Origin: Kribbella pratensis
GTDB lineage: Bacteria > Actinomycetota > Actinomycetes > Propionibacteriales > Kribbellaceae
NCBI RefSeq assembly: GCF_004365355.1
Contig: NZ_SODP01000001.1
Span: forward strand, 2,797,473 to 2,861,472
DNA length: 64,000 nucleotides
Direction: 5' to 3'
A model generated the notes under the pieces. That model worked only from the letters and a program-made list of their open reading frames with translations, made no database searches and was not told the DNA's origin. Position numbers and translations under genes: made by a program. This document shows positions 1 through 8,452 of this stretch, piece by piece. The stretch's first letter is position 1; each line of letters starts with the position of its first letter.

Positions 1-3000
1 CTCCGCGTGCGGCAGCGAGGTGACCTGGCCGTCCTCGTCCCGGACGACGGCGAACTGGCGGACCTGAGCCAGCGCGACGAGCCGCCGGTCGGCCGGGTTG
101 TCCCGGGCGACGCAGTAGTAGAGGAGCACATCCTCGGGCGCATCGAGGCGGGTGATGCGGAAGTCGCGCAGCCGCCAGAGGTTCAGGCGGCGGCCGACCA
201 TCGGGTGTACGCCGCGGACGTTGTCGTCCTCGGCCATCGACCCGCCGGCCGGGCGGTACGTGAAGTACGAGACCGGGCGGCCTTGTCCCGGTGCGACCGC
301 GACCGAGATCCGGCGTACCCGCTGGGAGACCGGGAGGTCGCCGACCATGCGGCGGTACAGGTCGGAGGCCTCCTGCTGCGACTCGGGCAGGTCCGGGCCG
401 TACAGGTACAGCTCGACGACGGCCTCGTGGCCGGCCGTACGAGCGTCGACCTGCGCGGTCAGCATCCGGGACAGGGCGCTGTCGCGGTCGGCGAGCTCGG
501 CCACGGTCCCGACCGTCGTGACCAGATGGCTCGGACGGTCGTCGATCGAATAGTCGGCGGTTGCGACCGGCCGCCCGTCGACGGCGAAGTCGCGCAGGTC
601 GTGCAGCTCGTACTCGCGGTAGTGCCGGCGGACGAGCACCTCGAGCATCGGCTCGCGCTCACCCCAGCCGCCTTCGAGCCGCTGTGCGAGGAACCGCACG
701 ATCGGCTCCGGGATCGCGGCCAGCGCGTCGATCCGCTGCTGCCGGTCCGGCGCATCCGGGTGCGCGGCCAGGTCGGCGACCTCGTCGCTCACCCCGGCGA
801 TGATCGAGGCCCGCTCGGCGTCGACCTGCGGCTGGTCGAACCAGCGGAAGCGAACGCTCCGGGCCAGGTCACCGACGACCGGGAACCGCAGCTGCGTCGC
901 CGGCACCAGCCGGTCCAGCAGCTCGTGCACGGACTCGTCGAGCGGCGACTCCGGCAGCGGCTCGGCGATCCACCGCTGCAGCACGGACGTCACCAGCACC
1001 ACGTCGGGATTCGAGCGCTGCTGCGCCAGGAAGATCCGGAAGACCGCTTCCTCCAGCTCGGGACTGCGCTCCAGCCCGGTCACGCCGTAGTTGCTGAGCA
1101 CCCGCGTCAACCGGGCCTGGAACTCGGCCGGCAATCCACCGCGATCCGGATCCAGGCTCTGCAGGTACGTATAGAAGTACTCGCGCGGGCTGTGTACGCG
1201 GTTCTCGATGCTCGTGTCCGTGCCGGCTGGCCTGTTCCGGCTCAGCTCGGCGAAGTCGGCGAACACGCTCAGCAGCTCGATCTCAGGCCCGACCGGAGGC
1301 CCGGCCAGCTGATGTGCGAGCTCGGATCGCGCGGCGAGGTAGTCGGCCAGCATGCCGCCCTCGTCCTGCGGGTCGATATCGAACCCGAGCAGCATGCTCC
1401 GCAGGTCATCGAGCCCGCGCTCCACCCGCTCGGCAGCAGACTTCTCCCCCGTACCGTTCGGCAGATCCAGCTCTACGCCGTTCTGAACCGGTGCCGCCTG
1501 CTCGAGGCTGTCATCTGCCACAGGCTCAAGCCGGAGTAGCGGCGCACCGGTCTCCACCTGGCTGCCGGTCGAGACCAGCAGCTCCTTCACGGTCGCCTTG
1601 AACGGCGCGTAGAGCACCGTCTCCATCTTCATGCTCTCGAGCACGAGCACCGGCGCACCGGCCTCGATCTCAGCACCCGTCTGCACCGGCGTCGCGACCA
1701 CCAGCGCGGGCGCGGGCGAGCGCAGTACGCCGCCCTCGTCGCGACTGACGCGGTGGGTCACGCCGTCGACCTCGACCAGGTGCACCGGGCCGTGCGTCGC
1801 GGTCACCAGGCGGAACCGCTGTCCGCCGACAACCAGCCTGCTCGTGTACTCGTCCAGCCGCTCCAGCTCGGCGTCCACGACCTTCAGGTTGCCGTTGCCG
1901 TTGCCCACCCCGACCCGGAACCGCTCCGGACCGATCCGGGCCACCGTGACCCGGTAGCTCGCGCCGCGCAGCTTCAGGTCGATCGCGCGGCCGACCTCGT
2001 GCTGCACCTGCGGGCGGCCGCCGTGCGCGGTCTCGAACAGCCGGATCCGCTCGACGCGCTCGGCGTCCTCGTACCCCTCGATCGCCGCCGCGACCAGCGC
2101 GATCCCGGAGTGCCGGTGCGAGATCAGGCGGCCCTCGCCGCGGACCCGGTCGATCCAGCCGGTGTCCGCGCTGCCGTCGATCACCTCGGGCTGGTCGAGC
2201 AGCTCGAGGATGAAGCTCTTGTTGGTCGCGCCGCCCTCGATCAGCACGGTCGTCGCGGCCATCGCCCGCCGCAGCCGCGCGAGCGCCTCCTCGCGGGTCC
2301 GCCCGTACCCGATGATCTTCGCGATCATCGAGTCGAAGTCGGCGGGGATGCTGTCACCCGCGCTCACGCCGGTGTCGACACGGATCCCGGGACCGGCCGG
2401 CAGATCGAGTACGGCGATGCGCCCGGGCGACGGCGCGAAGTCGCGGTCCGGGTCCTCGGCGTTCAAACGTGCCTCGACCGCGTGACCGCTCTCGACCGGC
2501 TTGACGCCCTCGAGCCGGCCGCCGGAGGCAACGTGCAACTGGGCCTTCACCAGGTCGAACCCGGTGGTCAGCTCGGTGATCGGGTGCTCGACCTGGAGAC
2601 GCGTGTTCACCTCGAGGAACGCGAACGACTTCTCGCCCGGGTGGTACAGGAACTCGACCGTCGCCGCGCCCTTGTACCCGACCGCGAGCGCCAACCGCTC
2701 GGCAGAAGCCTTCAGATCGTCGACCTGCGACGCGGACAGCAGCGGGGACGCCGACTCCTCGATCACCTTCTGGTTGCGGCGCTGCACCGAGCAGTCGCGT
2801 ACGCCGAGCGCCCACGCCGTGCCCTGGCCGTCCGCGATGACCTGCACCTCAACGTGCCGCGCACCCGTGACGAGCCGCTCAAGGAACACGACGCCGCTAC
2901 CGAACGCGCGGGCAGCCTCGTCGCTGGTCCGTGCGTAGGCGTCGGACAGCTCGTCTGCCGAGCGGACCACTCGGATACCACGGCCACCGCCGCCGGCCGT

Positions 3001-3492
3001 TGCCTTGAGCATCAATGGGTAGCCGATCCGCTCGGCCGCCTCCAGCGCGGCGTCCAGCGACTCGACCGCCCCGCGGCTCCACGGCGCGACCGGTACGCCG
3101 ACCTCCTCGGCGATCAGCTTCGACCCGATCTTGTCGCCGAGCTTGCGCATGGCATCGGCCGACGGACCGATGAAGGTCACGCCGATCCGGTCGCACAGCT
3201 CCGCGAATGCGGGGTCCTCGGCAACGAATCCCCAGCCGACCCAGGCGGCGTCGGCGCCGGTCTCACGGAGCGCTCGCTCGAGGACGGCGAGATCCAGGTA
3301 CGGCCGGGCCGATGCCGGGCCGAGCGGATAGGTGATGTCTGCCGCGCGGACGAAGGTCGCGGTCCGCTCGCCGTCGGTGAACAAGGCCACGGTCTCGATG
3401 GGGTCACCGCCTTCGGCGTTGACTTCCCGGACCGCGTTGATCAGCCGCATCGCGGCCTCGCCCCGGTTCACTACTGCGATACGCTTGAACAT
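1..3492 (-). CDS. Multidomain biotin-dependent carboxylase (biotin carboxylase + biotin carrier), 3' end beyond window
   Basis: The visible 1164 residues are open from ATG at 3492 to the left edge with no stop, so the gene is cut by the window. They begin MFKRIAVVNRGEAAMR, a biotin carboxylase N-terminus. An ATP-grasp glycine-rich loop (KATAGGGGRG, about residues 163-172) follows. A biotinyl domain carries the motif SMKM, with biotin-accepting Lys622. Residues 680-1164 have no motif I can name and sit where the central region of large acetyl-CoA carboxylases lies. The family normally ends in a carboxyltransferase domain, which would lie left of the window (inference). The reaction would be ATP-dependent carboxylation of biotin and transfer to an acyl-CoA for lipid precursors. 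A purine-rich GGAGG lies just upstream of the ATG. Confidence 0.9.
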   Translation of the reverse strand, partial: MFKRIAVVNRGEAAMRLINAVREVNAEGGDPIETVALFTDGERTATFVRAADITYPLGPASARPYLDLAVLERALRETGADAAWVGWGFVAEDPAFAELCDRIGVTFIGPSADAMRKLGDKIGSKLIAEEVGVPVAPWSRGAVESLDAALEAAERIGYPLMLKATAGGGGRGIRVVRSADELSDAYARTSDEAARAFGSGVVFLERLVTGARHVEVQVIADGQGTAWALGVRDCSVQRRNQKVIEESASPLLSASQVDDLKASAERLALAVGYKGAATVEFLYHPGEKSFAFLEVNTRLQVEHPITELTTGFDLVKAQLHVASGGRLEGVKPVESGHAVEARLNAEDPDRDFAPSPGRIAVLDLPAGPGIRVDTGVSAGDSIPADFDSMIAKIIGYGRTREEALARLRRAMAATTVLIEGGATNKSFILELLDQPEVIDGSADTGWIDRVRGEGRLISHRHSGIALVAAAIEGYEDAERVERIRLFETAHGGRPQVQHEVGRAIDLKLRGASYRVTVARIGPERFRVGVGNGNGNLKVVDAELERLDEYTSRLVVGGQRFRLVTATHGPVHLVEVDGVTHRVSRDEGGVLRSPAPALVVATPVQTGAEIEAGAPVLVLESMKMETVLYAPFKATVKELLVSTGSQVETGAPLLRLEPVADDSLEQAAPVQNGVELDLPNGTGEKSAAERVERGLDDLRSMLLGFDIDPQDEGGMLADYLAARSELAHQLAGPPVGPEIELLSVFADFAELSRNRPAGTDTSIENRVHSPREYFYTYLQSLDPDRGGLPAEFQARLTRVLSNYGVTGLERSPELEEAVFRIFLAQQRSNPDVVLVTSVLQRWIAEPLPESPLDESVHELLDRLVPATQLRFPVVGDLARSVRFRWFDQPQVDAERASIIAGVSDEVADLAAHPDAPDRQQRIDALAAIPEPIVRFLAQRLEGGWGEREPMLEVLVRRHYREYELHDLRDFAVDGRPVATADYSIDDRPSHLVTTVGTVAELADRDSALSRMLTAQVDARTAGHEAVVELYLYGPDLPESQQEASDLYRRMVGDLPVSQRVRRISVAVAPGQGRPVSYFTYRPAGGSMAEDDNVRGVHPMVGRRLNLWRLRDFRITRLDAPEDVLLYYCVARDNPADRRLVALAQVRQFAVVRDEDGQVTSLPHAE

Positions 3493-3669
3493 CGACCGCC
3501 TCCGTGTCTCACCCTGCTTGTACAGAAGGGATCGCCCTCTGCTGGCACAGGTTTTCAGCCCATGCCCGTTACCGTCGAGTCGGCCCCCCTTTCAGGCGTG
3601 TTCGAGCCTGTTTTCCAGCCTGACCCGGCCCGGTGAAAGACTTCCGGCAGTCGACGGAGGGGAAGCATC

Positions 3670-5037
3670 GTGTCGGATGAATTGATCGGCCGGCTGCGGG
3701 GAGCGGTCGCGGGACCTGTGCTGGCGCGCGGGGACGAGGGCTTCGCGGAAGAGCTGTCGGGGTTCAACCTGGCGGTTACCCACAGTCCTGAGGTGGTGGT
3801 CGGCCTGACGTCCGTGGACGACGCCGCCGCCGTGGTTCGGGCAGCGGCAGAGACCGGTTCGCCGATTCGCGTGCTGGCGACTGTGCACGGCGTACCGAAC
3901 CCGATCCAGGACGGGATCGTGGTGACGACCTCCCGGCTCAAGGGCGTGACCGTCGACCCGGACACCAGGATCGCGCACATCAACGCCGGCTCGGTGTGGG
4001 CCGACGTCATCAGCGTTGCCGCGCCGCACGGACTCGCGCCGATCGCGGGTGCGTCCGAGGTCGTCGGCTGCATCGGCTACACGCTCGGTGGTGGACTCGG
4101 GCCGCTCGCGCGGACCTACGGCTTCTCATCCGACTGGGCTCGCAGTTTCCGAGTGGTCACCGCTGCTGGTTCGGTGACGGCCAGCGCCACCGAGAACCCG
4201 GACCTGTTCTGGGCATTGCGCGGTGGCAAGGGCGGCTTCGGCATCGTCACGTCGATGGACTTCGAGCTCGCCGAGCTCAGCACCCTGTACGGCGGATCGG
4301 TGTTCTTCGACGCGGAGCACATCGCTCCCGTGCTGAGCACCTGGACCGAGTGGACCAAGACACTGCCGGAGAGTGCGAACTCGTCGGTCGTGATCCTGCG
4401 CCTCCCACCGCTCGAGTTCATCCCGCAACCGCTGCGTGGCAAGACCGTGCTCAGCGTGCGGTTCGCGTACGTCGGAGATGTGGCCGAGGGCAAGCAATTG
4501 TTCCAGCCGATCCGCGACGCCGGTACGACGCTGATCGACGCGGTCGGCGAGATGCCGGCCAGCGACATTCCGCTGATCCACAACGACCCGAAGGACCCGA
4601 CGCCGTCGTGGGACCGCGGCATGATGCTCGACGAGCTGGACGCCGACTTCGTCGCGGCCTTCCTCGAGGCGGCCGGTCCGGACCAGCAGCTCCCGTTGAT
4701 CGCGGTCGAGATCCGGCATCTCGGCGGCGCGACCGAACGCGACGTACCGGAGGGCAGTGCGGTCGGCGGCCGCGGCGGGGCGTACACCCTGACGCTGATC
4801 GGCGTACCGGATCCGAGCCTGTTCGAAAAGGTGCTGCCGGCAACGGTCGACGGGCTGATCGCGAAGCTCGAGCCGTGGATCAGTGCCGAGACCACGGTGA
4901 ACTTCGCCGGCGGCTTCGCGTTGCCGGGTTCCTACGAAGCGTCCTGGCCCGCCGACACGTTCGCGCGACTGCGCGAGGTCCGGGCCACCTACGACCCGGA
5001 CTCGCTCTTCCCGTTCGGTCCTCGCCAGGAGAACTGA
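3670..5037 (+). CDS. FAD-binding (VAO/PCMH-type) oxidoreductase lacking the usual covalent-flavin residues
   Basis: This 455-residue protein has the FAD_binding_4 fold: a region matching the flavin-binding half up to about residue 200 (GYTLGGGLGPLARTYG, NPDLFWALRGGKGGFG) and a C-terminal berberine-bridge-like tail (YDPDSLFPFG). Relatives bind FAD through a His in a GGGH-like motif and a Cys in a GxCPT-like motif. Here the first position reads VHGVPNP and the second GASEVVG, so neither residue is visible. FAD is probably bound non-covalently. The substrate is unknown. The start is GTG, preceded by GAGGGG at 3657-3662. The 3' end overlaps the convergent epimerase gene by 49 bases. Confidence 0.85.
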   Translation: MSDELIGRLRGAVAGPVLARGDEGFAEELSGFNLAVTHSPEVVVGLTSVDDAAAVVRAAAETGSPIRVLATVHGVPNPIQDGIVVTTSRLKGVTVDPDTRIAHINAGSVWADVISVAAPHGLAPIAGASEVVGCIGYTLGGGLGPLARTYGFSSDWARSFRVVTAAGSVTASATENPDLFWALRGGKGGFGIVTSMDFELAELSTLYGGSVFFDAEHIAPVLSTWTEWTKTLPESANSSVVILRLPPLEFIPQPLRGKTVLSVRFAYVGDVAEGKQLFQPIRDAGTTLIDAVGEMPASDIPLIHNDPKDPTPSWDRGMMLDELDADFVAAFLEAAGPDQQLPLIAVEIRHLGGATERDVPEGSAVGGRGGAYTLTLIGVPDPSLFEKVLPATVDGLIAKLEPWISAETTVNFAGGFALPGSYEASWPADTFARLREVRATYDPDSLFPFGPRQEN

Positions 5038-5873
5038 GGTTCGTAGCCGAGCAGACGCCGCGCCTTGTCGATCGACAGCAGCGTCTCGTTCGGCCCGAAC
5101 GGCCGCTTGACCTCCACGCCGGGGAACACCTCGGCGAGGAGCTCCTCGTTCGGCCGGGACATCACGGTGTCGGCGTTCGCGACGATGAAGACGTCGGTCC
5201 CGGTCACGTCGTACTCGAGCGCCTTGCGGACCGCCTGCGCCCCGTCACGGGCATCGATGTAGCCCCAGAGGTTCCACTTGCGCGCCCGGGCGTCGGCGTC
5301 GAACGACGGGAAGCGGGCGTAGTCCTCGGGATACATCACGTTGGAGAAGCGCAGCCCGATCAGCTTGAGGTCCGGGTGCCACCGGCACAGCTGGCGGGCG
5401 AGCTCCTCCTCGAGCGTCTTCACCAGCGAGTACGTGCTGTTCGGCCGCGGCGGGTAGTCCTCGTCCACCGGCACGTACGGCGGGAACTCGTCGAACGGCA
5501 GACCGAGCACGGTCTCGCTCGACGCCCACACGATGTTCCGGACGCCGGCCCGCAGCGCCGCGGAGAACACGTTGTACGTCGCGGTCATGTTGTTGTGGAA
5601 CGTCGCCGCGTTCGGCCGCAGGCCCGGTGCCGGGATCGCGGCCAGGTGCACGACCGCGTCGACGCCGTCGTGGCGGTCGTCGATGCCCGCGATCGCCTCG
5701 TACGTCTGGCCGAAATCGGTCAGATCGAGCCGTGTCGACGTCACGTCCGCGCGCGCCGGCGGAGCCTGGTCGAGCGCGACCACGTCCCAGCCGTTGTCCG
5801 CGAGGTGGTCGACCACCGCGCGACCCAGCTTGCCGCTGCTTCCTGTCACCGCTACCCGTGCCATGTTCTTCAT
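4989..5873 (-). CDS. NAD(P)-dependent epimerase/dehydratase-family oxidoreductase
   Basis: This 294-residue extended short-chain dehydrogenase has an N-terminal Rossmann motif VTGSSGKLGRAVVDHL and conserved DLTD, HLAA and SSETVLG strands. The catalytic pair is YSLVK (Tyr/Lys). The overall pattern (short length, no membrane segment) resembles uronate dehydrogenase-like members that oxidise or rearrange a sugar, but the substrate cannot be read from sequence. The start at 5873 is supported by TAATCT (5885-5880) six bases upstream, a leaderless arrangement; a second in-frame ATG lies nine bases in. It is divergent from the aminotransferase with only 23 bases between starts, and its 3' end overlaps the convergent FAD oxidase gene. 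Confidence 0.85.
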   Translation of the reverse strand: MKNMARVAVTGSSGKLGRAVVDHLADNGWDVVALDQAPPARADVTSTRLDLTDFGQTYEAIAGIDDRHDGVDAVVHLAAIPAPGLRPNAATFHNNMTATYNVFSAALRAGVRNIVWASSETVLGLPFDEFPPYVPVDEDYPPRPNSTYSLVKTLEEELARQLCRWHPDLKLIGLRFSNVMYPEDYARFPSFDADARARKWNLWGYIDARDGAQAVRKALEYDVTGTDVFIVANADTVMSRPNEELLAEVFPGVEVKRPFGPNETLLSIDKARRLLGYEPQFSWRGPNGKSESGS

Positions 5874-5879
5874 CGTTGC

Positions 5880-5889
5880 AGATTAGGAT
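5880..5889. promoter_or_regulatory. Overlapping divergent -10 boxes
   Basis: The ten bases AGATTAGGAT contain TAATCT on the minus strand (5885-5880) and TAGGAT on the plus strand (5884-5889). Each lies 6-7 bases before a start codon (minus ATG 5873, plus GTG 5897). The two boxes share two base pairs, so polymerase binding for the epimerase and the aminotransferase should be mutually exclusive (inference). Confidence 0.6.
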
Positions 5890-5896
5890 TTGGCTT

Positions 5897-7060
5897 GTGA
5901 AACTTGCTCAGCGGATGGGACGACTGGGGACCGAATCGGCCTTCGAGGTGCTGGCCAAGGCGAAGGCGCTGGAGGCGCAGGGTCGCGAGATCGTGCACCT
6001 CGAGATCGGCGAACCCGACTTCGACACCCCGGCGCACGTGATCGCCGCCGCGCAGCAGGCCCTGGACAAGGGCTTCACGCACTACGTCCCGGCGCCTGGA
6101 ATCCCGGAGCTGCGGACGACGGTGGCCGAGTTCCTAGAGCGCACCGGCCGGTTGCGGACCTCACCCGACCGGGTGCTGATCACGCCGGGCGCGAAGCCGA
6201 TCATGTTCTTCACGATCCTCGCGTTGTGCGAGGAGGGCGACGAGGTCCTCTACCCCGACCCCGGCTTCCCGATGTACGCGTCGATCGCGTCGTTCGCCGG
6301 CGCGAAGCCGGTGCCGGTGCCACTGCGGGAGGAGAACGGGTTCGTCATCGACCCCGATGAGCTCCGCTCGCTGGTCACCGACCGGACCAAGCTGCTCATC
6401 CTCAACTCGCCGCACAACCCCTGCGGCAGCGCCTCCACCCCGGAGCAGCTCCAGCAGATCGCCGAGATCGCGATCGAGCACGATCTCGTCGTACTCAGCG
6501 ACGAGGTCTACTGGGCCCTCCGGTACGACGGCGAGCATCACAGCGTCCTGGACGTCGACGGGATGCGCGAGCGGACGGTCCTGCTGGACGGCTGGTCGAA
6601 GACGTTCGCGATGACCGGTTGGCGGTTGGGCTTCGGCGTGTTCCCGGAGCCGCTGGTCGAGCCGGTGACGCGACTGATGATCAACTCCGTCTCCTGTACG
6701 TCGGCCTTCAGCCAGTACGCCGCGATCGCCGCGCTCGAAGGACCATGGGACGACGTCGATCGGATGCTGGACGCGTTCCGCGAACGGCGTGAGGTGATCG
6801 TGTCCGGGCTGAACGCCGTACCGGGTGTGTCATGTGTCGAGCCCGGCGGCGCGTTCTACGCGTTCCCGAACATCAGCGAGCTCTGCCTGTCGGCATCGGA
6901 CCTGGCCGATCGCCTGCTCGACGAGGCCGGCGTCGCGTGTCTCCCCGGCACGTCGTTCGGTGTGTACGGCGAGAACCACCTGCGCTTCTCGTACGCGAAC
7001 TCGGTGGAAAACATCCGCCGGGCCCTGGATGCATTCACAGAACTCGTGAAAGCGCACTGA
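5897..7060 (+). CDS. Fold-type I PLP aminotransferase (class I/II)
   Basis: This 387-residue cytosolic enzyme has the class I/II aminotransferase layout. The PLP Schiff-base lysine is K235 in WSKTFAMTGWRLG. Asn174 lies in SPHNPCG, and the DEVY motif (about 202-205) supplies the Asp and Tyr that contact the cofactor. The C-terminal Arg that binds the substrate carboxylate is in HLRFSYAN. The open frame extends far upstream, but family alignment and a TAGGAT box at 5884-5889 place the start at GTG 5897, seven bases beyond the box. The amino donor is not identifiable. The alanyl-tRNA editing gene starts one base after the stop, so the two are probably cotranscribed. Confidence 0.9.
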   Translation: MKLAQRMGRLGTESAFEVLAKAKALEAQGREIVHLEIGEPDFDTPAHVIAAAQQALDKGFTHYVPAPGIPELRTTVAEFLERTGRLRTSPDRVLITPGAKPIMFFTILALCEEGDEVLYPDPGFPMYASIASFAGAKPVPVPLREENGFVIDPDELRSLVTDRTKLLILNSPHNPCGSASTPEQLQQIAEIAIEHDLVVLSDEVYWALRYDGEHHSVLDVDGMRERTVLLDGWSKTFAMTGWRLGFGVFPEPLVEPVTRLMINSVSCTSAFSQYAAIAALEGPWDDVDRMLDAFRERREVIVSGLNAVPGVSCVEPGGAFYAFPNISELCLSASDLADRLLDEAGVACLPGTSFGVYGENHLRFSYANSVENIRRALDAFTELVKAH

Positions 7061-7061
7061 G

Positions 7062-7802
7062 ATGAGCGGTGACGGGAATCAGCACGGGCACACGCATCGG
7101 CTGGATCTGGACGATGCGTCGGTCCGGGAGTGGGATGCGACGGTCGTCGGGGTGGATCCGGAGCGTGGGATCGTGCTCGACCGGTCCGCGTTCTATCCCG
7201 GTGGTGGCGGTCAGCCGCCGGACCAGGGTGTGCTGCTGTGGGGCGGCGTACGGACGCGGATCGTCGGGACGGTGCGCGGGGACGACCTGTATCTGGTGCC
7301 GCACGACGGCGACCCGGTGCCTCCGGTCGGTACGGCGGTGCGCGGGGCGCTCGACGACGAACGGCGTACTCAGCTGATGCGGACCCACTCCGGGCTGCAT
7401 GTGCTGACCGGCGTGGTGTTCCGCGACTTCGGCGCGCTCGTGACCGGCGGGAACATGGAGCCGCTGTCGGCGCGGATGGACTTCGACCTGGCCGAAGTAC
7501 CGCCGGACTTCAAGGAGCGGGTAGCGGAGGCGGTGAACGCGGAGATTCGCACCGATCGCCGAATCACGGTCAGCAACCTGCCGCGCGAGGAGGCGTTCGC
7601 GATCCCGGACATCATCCGGACCGCGACGAACCTGCTCCCGCCCGACATCGAGATCGTCCGCATCGTCGACATCGCCGGCCTCGACACCCAGGCCGACGGC
7701 GGCACCCACGTCGCGTCGACCGCAATGATCGGCCAACTGGAAGTCGTCAAAATGGAAAGCAAAGGCAAAGGCTTCCGCCGCCTCCGCGTCCGAATCACCT
7801 GA
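7062..7802 (+). CDS. Alanyl-tRNA editing protein (AlaX family)
   Basis: The 246 residues match the free-standing editing domain of alanyl-tRNA synthetase. An N-terminal strand block (RSAFYPGGGGQPPDQG) is followed by the metal-binding HxxxH motif THSGLHVL, and then DGGTHVAST near the C-terminus. The family hydrolyses Ser- or Gly-mischarged tRNA-Ala in trans, in the cytosol. In the second motif the Cys found in CGGTH of synthetases is Asp (TQADGGTH); other free-standing AlaX proteins also vary here, so activity is not ruled out. It begins one base after the aminotransferase stop and is likely translated from the same mRNA. Confidence 0.88.
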   Translation: MSGDGNQHGHTHRLDLDDASVREWDATVVGVDPERGIVLDRSAFYPGGGGQPPDQGVLLWGGVRTRIVGTVRGDDLYLVPHDGDPVPPVGTAVRGALDDERRTQLMRTHSGLHVLTGVVFRDFGALVTGGNMEPLSARMDFDLAEVPPDFKERVAEAVNAEIRTDRRITVSNLPREEAFAIPDIIRTATNLLPPDIEIVRIVDIAGLDTQADGGTHVASTAMIGQLEVVKMESKGKGFRRLRVRIT

Positions 7803-7807
7803 ACCCG

Positions 7808-7922
7808 CCGAGTCGTGGCAGCCGGTTCGCCCCGGTTCCGCCGAGTCGTGGAAAGAGGTTCTGAGAATCTGCCTTGATCCACGACTCGGTGTTCGGAGCC
7901 GAAACCATTTGCCACGACTCAG
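7808..7922. repeat. Four-copy inverted repeat CCGAGTCGTGG in a convergent intergenic region
   Basis: CCGAGTCGTGG occurs at 7808-7818 and 7841-7851. Its reverse complement occurs at 7879-7889 and, with one mismatch, at 7912-7922. The copies are nested (outer pair, inner pair), so both strands can form large hairpins. The block lies between the 3' end of the AlaX-type gene and the 3' end of the convergent DUF5997 gene. A bidirectional terminator or a small repeat family is the simplest reading. The remainder of 7803-8036 holds no gene I can support. Confidence 0.6.
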
Positions 7923-8036
7923 CGGGGCCGTGGGCCGGAGAACTCGTCCGGAGCGGCAGGGCAGCCCTCTTCTCCGGTCTTTCCTTCGATCTCTTCACAG
8001 AAGAGCTCGGCCACGACTTCTGATTGCCCTTGGGCT

Positions 8037-8420
8037 CTACGACTTCTGCTGCTTCTGTTCGGCGGCCTGGCGGCGGACTTCGGCTTGGGTGGCGCGTTCG
8101 TGTTCGAGCCAGTCGGGGTTCTCGGCGCGGATGGCTTCGATGTCGTCTGTCGTCAAGGCCTCGGTGATGCCGGCCCGGGCCAGGCCGCTGATCGAGACGC
8201 CGAGCCTTGCCGCCACCACGGAACGTGGGTGCGGTCCGGTCCGTCGGAGCTCCCGGAGCCACTCGGGCGGGTCGGTCTGCAGCGCGTTCAGCTCGTCGCG
8301 CGACACGACACCCTCCTGGAACTCCGCCGGCGTGGCCGGGAGGTACACGTCCAGCTTCTTCGCCGCCGTCGAGGGCTTCATCGTCTGCGAAGTCTTCTGG
8401 GTTGTCTTGCGCGCTGTCAT
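8037..8420 (-). CDS. DUF5997 family protein
   Basis: This 127-residue soluble protein has the block YLPATPAEFQEGVVSRDELN, then QTDPPEWLRELRRTGPHPR and VVAARLGVSISGLARAG, which I recognise as the actinobacterial DUF5997 family. The end is charged and Gln/Lys-rich. The function of the family is not known. The segment VVAARLGVSISGLARAGI looks like a helix-turn-helix, so DNA binding is possible (inference). It is divergent from an HTH-less LysR-type sensor gene, a pairing I believe recurs in actinobacteria. The start is supported by TACGCT (8432-8427) six bases before ATG 8420. Confidence 0.75.
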   Translation of the reverse strand: MTARKTTQKTSQTMKPSTAAKKLDVYLPATPAEFQEGVVSRDELNALQTDPPEWLRELRRTGPHPRSVVAARLGVSISGLARAGITEALTTDDIEAIRAENPDWLEHERATQAEVRRQAAEQKQQKS

Positions 8421-8452
8421 GACAGCAGCGTAACGCCCGGTAACCTGACGAC

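Noticed and set aside
7795..8262. 155-codon minus-strand frame overlapping the DUF5997 gene
   Set aside because: It is out of frame with a recognisable family protein and includes the inverted-repeat region. The composition is Arg/Pro-rich.
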